Positions 28,977 through 33,498 of a stretch of DNA of 33,498 bases are shown here, in pieces; within the stretch, counting starts at the first letter, position 1; each line of letters opens with the position of its first letter. The translations under genes and the position numbers were made by a program. The notes under the pieces are model-generated. The model searched no databases and had not been told where the DNA came from. It was given only the letters and a program-made list of their open reading frames with translations. Source of the DNA: Methanoregula sp. (lineage in GTDB: Archaea; Halobacteriota; Methanomicrobia; Methanomicrobiales; Methanospirillaceae); contig JAQTSH010000001.1 in NCBI GenBank assembly GCA_028711405.1, positions 1-33,498 of the forward strand, read 5' to 3'.

Positions 28977-30227
28977 TTAAGCAGCTTTCCCCTGCTTTAC
29001 GAGCATACGTCCCCGTTCCAGCATTACTTTTGCCGCCGGAAGGGTTGTGCCTTCTGCGGTGATCCGGATCTTGTGTTCCGTCCCGCTTGCCCGGACCAGG
29101 TACCAGCCATCTTCAGCGGCAATACGGATCCCGTCCGTCGGGCTAGTCGCTCCCAGAGCCAGTACGGTCTCTCGTGCGGTTTCGCAGGGAATGGACTCGC
29201 GGAGGATGGGATACGAGGGCATCGTGTCCAGTTCGGCAGCGATATCCGTCGTGGACGCGATCTCGCAGAACAGGGCAGCGGCAAATGGACCATCCGGGCA
29301 GTACGAGTGCTTCGGGAAGATCCAGGCACCGCTCGGCTCGCCCCCGAACTCTCCCCACCGGAGGAGTTCCTCTGAGACATAGGAGTCCCCGACCGGTGTG
29401 CGGTGGACTTCTGCGACCTCCTCGATGATCATCGAGGCATCGCTCGTTGTCACCACCCGTTTCGCCCCAAGGTGGGAGGCGAAGAGTAAGAGCAGGTGGT
29501 CACCATCGATGAACCGACCCCGGTTGTCGAACGCCATCATCCGGTCGGCATCGCCATCATGCACGACCGCACACCGGGCGCCCGTCTTTTTCACCATCTC
29601 TCCAACATACCCGAGGTACTCCGGTAACGGTTCGGACTTCCGTGAGAACTGCCCGGCGGGATCACAGGTGAGGCAGACCGGTTTAGCCCCGGCGTCTGCG
29701 AGGAGTGACGGGGTCAGAACCGAGCCGGCGCCGTTCCCGCAATCGAGGACAACCGTCAGACCGTCCCGGATCGTGACCGCGTCAAGGATTGCCGCTTTGT
29801 ACGGGGTGAGGGCATCGAAGGGATAGGATGCCCCCTGGTGCTTCCAGTCCGCGAGGCGGGGGGTCTTCAGTGCGTCTTCGGTCGCAGCCTGTTGTGCGAG
29901 CGTGAAGGCAGATCCGTCGGGATTGAAGAGTTTCAGACCGTTGTACTCCTCCGGGTTGTGGGAGGCGGTGATCATGCAGCCCGCTTTTTTGAGCCGGGTG
30001 GTAAACGCGATGGCGGGAGTGGGGGCAATGCCCGCACAGTATGCCTGTCCCCCGCTGCCGATCACGCCTGAGACGATAAGGCGGGCGAGGAGCGGACTTG
30101 TCGTACGGGTATCCGTACCGATGATGATATCCCTAAAATCGGCTCCCAGCACTGCACCGACGTCCAGTGCGGTATTCACCAGCGTCTGGTCAAAACGCCT
30201 CCTGATTCCCGATGACCCGAACAGCAT
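28977..30227 (-). CDS. glmM: Phosphoglucosamine mutase / phosphohexomutase
   Basis: This is a 416-residue alpha-D-phosphohexomutase. Catalytic S89 in ITASHNPEEYNGLK, metal-binding DGDADR (224-229), sugar-binding GEPSG in FGGEPSGAWIF, and the C-terminal phosphate loop RASGTEHKIRI are all present. It converts glucosamine-6-phosphate to the 1-phosphate; its position upstream of two GlmU-like genes and glmS supports this over phosphomannomutase. Slightly shorter than the usual 440-455 residues. It is the first gene of the amino-sugar operon, with AATTAA-rich sequence just upstream. Confidence 0.92.
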   Translation of the reverse strand: MLFGSSGIRRRFDQTLVNTALDVGAVLGADFRDIIIGTDTRTTSPLLARLIVSGVIGSGGQAYCAGIAPTPAIAFTTRLKKAGCMITASHNPEEYNGLKLFNPDGSAFTLAQQAATEDALKTPRLADWKHQGASYPFDALTPYKAAILDAVTIRDGLTVVLDCGNGAGSVLTPSLLADAGAKPVCLTCDPAGQFSRKSEPLPEYLGYVGEMVKKTGARCAVVHDGDADRMMAFDNRGRFIDGDHLLLLFASHLGAKRVVTTSDASMIIEEVAEVHRTPVGDSYVSEELLRWGEFGGEPSGAWIFPKHSYCPDGPFAAALFCEIASTTDIAAELDTMPSYPILRESIPCETARETVLALGATSPTDGIRIAAEDGWYLVRASGTEHKIRITAEGTTLPAAKVMLERGRMLVKQGKAA

Positions 30228-30298
30228 GAACCATCATTGGTTCTCTGGTTAATTAGAGTTTTTTCCCCGGAGACCGGCGGGGGGTGGGGGAGGGGTTG

Positions 30299-30321
30299 CC
30301 GGTACCCGTGAACGGTACCGG
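30299..30321. terminator. Perfect inverted repeat after the DUF364-like gene
   Basis: CCGGTACC (30299-30306), a 7-base loop and GGTACCGG (30314-30321) form a strong 8-bp stem that begins 1 base after the stop codon at 30323. No T run follows on the minus strand, only a C-rich tract (complement of about 30278-30296). It may be an RNA-end stabiliser or terminator. Confidence 0.45.
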
Positions 30322-30322
30322 G

Positions 30323-30925
30323 TCACGTCCCGTACGGGCACCAGTGCTCCAGGTGCTGGAGGCGTGCCACGCCGGCAGTGGACGGACCCAGGCAGAGGAT
30401 CCGGGCGGTGTCCTTACGGGCAGCGATCAGATCGCCGGTCCCGGGTGCGATGAGCCCGTCACCGTTGATCAGGAGGACTTCCGCCCGTTCCCTGGCATCC
30501 GTGATATGCAGGGCGGATACTCCTGCCGGGGGCATCGCCCCGACACAGCAGACAGTCTTTCCTGCGAGAGCGGCAGCCAGCTCGTTCCGGCACGCCCCAT
30601 GGGAGGAAACCGGGCAGGCATGCGAGACCCGCGAGAGGCAGAAGAACCCGAGCGCGACATTGATGATTGCACATGCGGCAGCACGGGTGGCAGGGGTGTC
30701 GAGCGGAGCACCGGCAAGAAACGAGATCCGGGTCATCGCCCGGATCGGATCGTCGGTTACGAACTCTGCACTCCTGCCCCCAAACGTGGCGGTCATGCAG
30801 GCACCCCGCTCGTACTGGCAGGGTCTGATATCCGGGTTCACTGTAAGACGGACGCCCGCCTCTTCACAGCCGGAATGCGTGAGGTGTTCCTGCAGCCGGT
30901 TGACAGAATCGATGATGATATCCAT
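30323..30925 (-). CDS. Conserved hypothetical, weakly DUF364-like
   Basis: I do not recognise this 200-residue protein with certainty. It is soluble and has many cysteines (e.g. C19, C36, C43, C96, C104). The C-terminal half has a Rossmann-like stretch KTVCCVGAMP, a segment EVLLINGDGLIAPGTGDLI and ILCLGPSTAGVARL, which recall the DUF364 putative metal-chelating fold. ATG at 30925 with AGGAGA 6 bases upstream; 2 bases after the cyclase-family gene, so co-transcribed. The cysteine content could mean a metal or cofactor site. Confidence 0.7.
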   Translation of the reverse strand: MDIIIDSVNRLQEHLTHSGCEEAGVRLTVNPDIRPCQYERGACMTATFGGRSAEFVTDDPIRAMTRISFLAGAPLDTPATRAAACAIINVALGFFCLSRVSHACPVSSHGACRNELAAALAGKTVCCVGAMPPAGVSALHITDARERAEVLLINGDGLIAPGTGDLIAARKDTARILCLGPSTAGVARLQHLEHWCPYGT

Positions 30926-30927
30926 AA

Positions 30928-31536
30928 TTATTCTCCTGTTTCGATGAGCACGACCCGGGCGGGCGAACCATCCAGCCCGGCGAGGCGCAGCGGCAGTGCC
31001 ACCATCTCGTAATCCCCTTCCGGTATCCCCGACAGGTCGAGCAGTTCGATGACGATGCAGCCCCGGCGGAGCAGCTCCCGGTGCACCGACCCGTCGCAGT
31101 GAAACGACTCAATAGAGAGCGAATCGATCCCCACGCAGAGCATCCCGCTCGCTGTCATCAGCTGGGCAGCATCCAGTGTAAGACAGGGATAGTCTTCTAT
31201 AAACCGGTCCTTGCCGGAGAACGCGGTTCTCAACAAAATCCGTTGGCTTCCCTCGATCCTGCCCTGAAGAGCCTCTGCGGTAATCTGATTGCCCGCACAG
31301 GTGACGTCCAGCACCCGGCACTTCCCGATCAGGTTCGGGAGCGGAACCGTATCGATCGTATCCCCACGTTTCAGGTAATGCACCGGGGCATCAATATGCG
31401 TCCCTGAGTGGGAGCTCATGCGGAGCTCGCTGATCAGGTATACTCCCGCGTCCACCTGCCGGAATTGCGGGACAACGTCCCCGGCATACGCAACCGAGCT
31501 CTCGGACAGGACCCGGGTCACATCATGGATCCGCAC
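30928..31536 (-). CDS. Cyclase/arylformamidase family metal hydrolase
   Basis: This is a 202-residue member of the kynurenine-formamidase/cyclase superfamily, whose metal-dependent members hydrolyse amides or lactones. The signature HSGTHIDAPVH lies at 43-53 (metal ligands H43, H47, D49, H53). IHDVTRVLSESSVAYAGD at the N-terminus and LLRTAFSG with CVGIDSLSIES follow the family pattern. The substrate is unknown; tryptophan breakdown genes are absent. Starts are GTG: at 31536 (GGTG 7 bases upstream, fits the family) or 31551 (overlapping the pcm stop). It lies between pcm and the DUF364-like gene. Confidence 0.88.
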   Translation of the reverse strand: MRIHDVTRVLSESSVAYAGDVVPQFRQVDAGVYLISELRMSSHSGTHIDAPVHYLKRGDTIDTVPLPNLIGKCRVLDVTCAGNQITAEALQGRIEGSQRILLRTAFSGKDRFIEDYPCLTLDAAQLMTASGMLCVGIDSLSIESFHCDGSVHRELLRRGCIVIELLDLSGIPEGDYEMVALPLRLAGLDGSPARVVLIETGE

Positions 31537-31538
31537 GA

Positions 31539-32189
31539 TCAGGCACCCCACCCATGCTCGCCGATCAGGGGAACGAACCGGACGCCCCCGTGGTATTCCC
31601 GCGTGACATACTCACCCTGCTTTGTGATGACCACCAGTTCCTGGAGATCCCGGCTGCCTACCGGGGCGACAAGCCTGCCGTTCTCCACCAACTGATCGAT
31701 GAGCGGAGTGGGAGTCTTCGGTGCCGACGCGGTGATGATGATCCCGTTGTACGGAGCATACAGCGGATACCCCAGAGTACCGTCGCCGTCAATCACCTCC
31801 ACGTTGTCATAGTGCAGGGTGGCAAGGTTCTTTCTCGCCAGCTCCGCCACCGCCGGTATCCGCTCGATGGTCGTGACTTGTCGCACGAGAACGCTCAGCA
31901 CCGCCGCCTGGTACCCGCACCCTGCCCCGATCTCGAGCACATGGTCCGTAGGGCGGGTTTTGAGCAGTTTCGTCATCAGGGCAACGATAAAGGGCTGGGA
32001 GATCGTCTGCCCGTTGCCGATGGGGAGCGGGCAGTCCTCATACGCTGCCTGATCATGGGGCGGGGGGATGAAGAGGTGGCGGGGCACGTCCCGCATCGCG
32101 GAGAGAATACGGGGATCCGATACGCTCCGTGATGCGATCTGCTGCTCCACCATCCGGCAGCGCTCCTCAAAACGGGGAAAGGGAGCCAT
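31539..32189 (-). CDS. pcm: Protein-L-isoaspartate O-methyltransferase
   Basis: This 216-residue SAM-dependent enzyme methylates isoaspartyl residues to repair aged proteins. MVEQQIASRSVSDPRILSAM (13-32) and GNGQTISQPFIVA (58-70) are PIMT signatures; motif I is VLEIGAGCGYQAAVLS (84-99). The C-terminal VAPVG and VRFVPLIGEHGW end is typical. It starts 12 bases after sufB and runs into the cyclase-family gene. Confidence 0.96.
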   Translation of the reverse strand: MAPFPRFEERCRMVEQQIASRSVSDPRILSAMRDVPRHLFIPPPHDQAAYEDCPLPIGNGQTISQPFIVALMTKLLKTRPTDHVLEIGAGCGYQAAVLSVLVRQVTTIERIPAVAELARKNLATLHYDNVEVIDGDGTLGYPLYAPYNGIIITASAPKTPTPLIDQLVENGRLVAPVGSRDLQELVVITKQGEYVTREYHGGVRFVPLIGEHGWGA

Positions 32190-32201
32190 GGTCTCCCCGG
32201 C

Positions 32202-33317
32202 TCAGAACCCGGACTTCTCTGCCACATCGATCGTGGCATCGATCTGGTGCTGGAGCGCCTCCGGCAACCCGGAGATCTTTACGTCGAGGAAGCCCCGGAT
32301 GATCGTGGCAGTCGCCTCGTCCTCATCCAACCCCCGGGACATCAGGTACTCGATCTCATCCTGAGCCAGTTTACCGACCGCTGCTTCATGGGAGAGTTCG
32401 GTGCCGACCACCGATCCCTCAATCTCCGGGATGGCATAGATGATACCGTCCTTTAGGATCAACCCCTTGCATTCGAGATGCCCCCGGGTGCCGGCAGTCT
32501 TGCCCTGGATATGCCCCCGTGACACAATCGTCCCGCCTTTCGTGATCGCACGGGTGATGAGTTCGGCGCTCGCACCTTTTCCTTCAAGGATGGCGCGGGA
32601 ACCCACATCGATATACGAATCCGGTGTGGCGATAACGATGCTTGAGAACCGGGCGACCGAGTTGTCCCCCGCGAGTGTCGCGGTCGGGTACATCTGGACC
32701 TTCTTTACCGGTTGCATGCAGACATAGTTCGACAAGAACACCCCGTTCTCCTCCACCCGTGAGGCACTCCGTGGGAAGACGTCGATGTTCTCGGACCAGG
32801 TATGGATCATCGTGAAGCTGATCTTCGCGTTTTTCTTCACGTAAAATTCCGACACACCGTAGTGCGCCCCGCCCTTGCCGACGTGTGCACCGCTTGCACA
32901 CCCGGAGATGATATGGAGTTCTGCACCTTCCTCCGCGATGATGATGTTGTGGACGTGCTGGATCTTCTCGCGCCTGAGATAGAGGCAGGCTTGGATGGGG
33001 AGGATGTTTGAGGTGCCTGCCTTTGCGATGATCACGTAGCCTTTTGGGTCTTTCTGTGCTGCTACATACCGCGTGATCTCGTCTTTTTCCGGGGAGACGA
33101 CCTTCCACTCGTACTCCTTTAACCAGTCGTACTTCTCCATTGCCTCCCTGTAGGAGAGGACTTCGATCCCGTCCTGCGTGCATTCCGAATGCATGACGTC
33201 CTGGTCCATCTGGAGGTAACTGCCGCACCGGTTTTCCATCGAGAGGTCGATCCCCGACTGGACAAGACGCTCCTTGTCCACATCCGTGAGATTGGGGACG
33301 TTTACGAGTGGCGACAT
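32202..33317 (-). CDS. sufB: SufB/SufD-family iron-sulfur cluster assembly scaffold
   Basis: This 371-residue beta-helical protein forms, with SufC, the minimal SUF system that builds Fe-S clusters, which methanogens need in large numbers. Segments IIIAEEGAELHIISGCASG, FTMIHTWSENIDVFPRSASRVEENG and SHEAAVGKLAQDEIEYLMSRGLDEDEA match the core and C-terminal SufC-binding region. The conserved TELSHEAAVGKL is at about 309-320. It overlaps the sufC end by 16 bases. Only one SufB/D-type gene is visible, as is common in methanogens. Confidence 0.96.
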   Translation of the reverse strand: MSPLVNVPNLTDVDKERLVQSGIDLSMENRCGSYLQMDQDVMHSECTQDGIEVLSYREAMEKYDWLKEYEWKVVSPEKDEITRYVAAQKDPKGYVIIAKAGTSNILPIQACLYLRREKIQHVHNIIIAEEGAELHIISGCASGAHVGKGGAHYGVSEFYVKKNAKISFTMIHTWSENIDVFPRSASRVEENGVFLSNYVCMQPVKKVQMYPTATLAGDNSVARFSSIVIATPDSYIDVGSRAILEGKGASAELITRAITKGGTIVSRGHIQGKTAGTRGHLECKGLILKDGIIYAIPEIEGSVVGTELSHEAAVGKLAQDEIEYLMSRGLDEDEATATIIRGFLDVKISGLPEALQHQIDATIDVAEKSGF

Positions 33318-33498
33318 TCAAGACACTCCTTGTATCCTCGTTGTTTGATATCCTTTAAGATCTCGCGGGGGTTGCCGTGACACTTGATCTCCCCCTCGCA
33401 CATCACATGCCCCTTGTCCGCGTCAAGGTAGTCGAGGATATACCCTGTGTGAGTGATCACAAGCCCGCTCTTCTGCCGTTTGACGATCCGTTTCTCTT
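33302..33498 (-). CDS. sufC: SufC ATPase, C-terminal fragment (cut by window edge)
   Basis: The last 65 codons of an ABC ATPase are visible, frame EKRIVKRQKSGLVITHTGYI to YKECLECRHS. VITHTGYILDYLDADKGHVM includes the H-loop His and matches methanogen SufC. The CLEC/H-rich end is usual in archaeal SufC. The gene enters from the right edge and overlaps sufB by 16 bases. Confidence 0.93.
   Translation of the reverse strand, partial: EKRIVKRQKSGLVITHTGYILDYLDADKGHVMCEGEIKCHGNPREILKDIKQRGYKECLECRHS

Noticed and set aside
1..33498. Search for CRISPR arrays, insertion sequences, tRNA or rRNA genes and integration sites
   Set aside because: No regularly spaced repeats, transposase motifs, terminal inverted repeats, or cloverleaf-like T-loop sequences were seen by eye; a dedicated scan (tRNAscan, CRISPR finder) would settle it.

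Overview
The window is chromosomal DNA from a methanogenic archaeon, most likely of the order Methanomicrobiales (Methanoregula/Methanosphaerula-like). The genus is inference. Supporting signs are the archaeal information-processing genes (aIF2 gamma, Rpo7, Spt4, L40e, S24e, S27ae, a Kae1-Bud32 fusion), an AglB oligosaccharyltransferase, archaeal GTP-dependent dephospho-CoA kinase, DUF2098, methanogen-type SufB/SufC, and the large REC/PAS histidine kinases typical of that order. Base composition is moderately GC-rich and genes are tightly packed, often with 4-base GTGA or ATGA overlaps. I saw no tRNA, rRNA, CRISPR array or insertion sequence.

Layout. 1-2080: HtpX protease (cut by the left edge), a DUF1917-like protein and ribosomal protein L40e. 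2235-7911 (minus): a conserved information-processing block, transcribed as aIF2 gamma > PIN nuclease > Rpo7 > Spt4 > dephospho-CoA kinase, then a terminator-like hairpin and a new promoter, then S24e > S27ae > Kae1-Bud32 > RdgB. 8235-13735 (minus): a probable operon running from two small unknown ORFs through a SatP-type acetate transporter, a soluble PAS chemoreceptor and CheW to a REC-GAF-PAS-PAS histidine kinase. 13923-19159: a divergent winged-helix/PAS/histidine-kinase hybrid, a stand-alone receiver and a convergent REC-PAS4-kinase. 19449-20161: a NikR-family regulator and DUF2098. 20320-30227 (minus): AglB, a GT4 glycosyltransferase and a UDP-amino-sugar operon (GlmM > GlmU-like 2 > GlmU-like 1 > GlmS > hexapeptide acyltransferase). 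30323-33498 (minus): SufC (cut by the right edge) > SufB > Pcm > cyclase-family hydrolase > a DUF364-like unknown.

How the genes work together. The amino-sugar operon would make activated (N-acetylated) hexosamine, which GT4 enzymes assemble on lipid and AglB transfers to protein. The signalling block is the most unusual part. An acetate permease gene is coupled by overlapping codons to a cytoplasmic chemoreceptor, CheW and a receiver-kinase, with no CheA in the window. Facing it is a kinase that carries its own DNA-binding domain and has lost key ATP-binding residues. The shared promoter region holds palindromic TTTGCAAA sites. I propose this as a candidate acetate-linked sensory and regulatory module; that function is inference.
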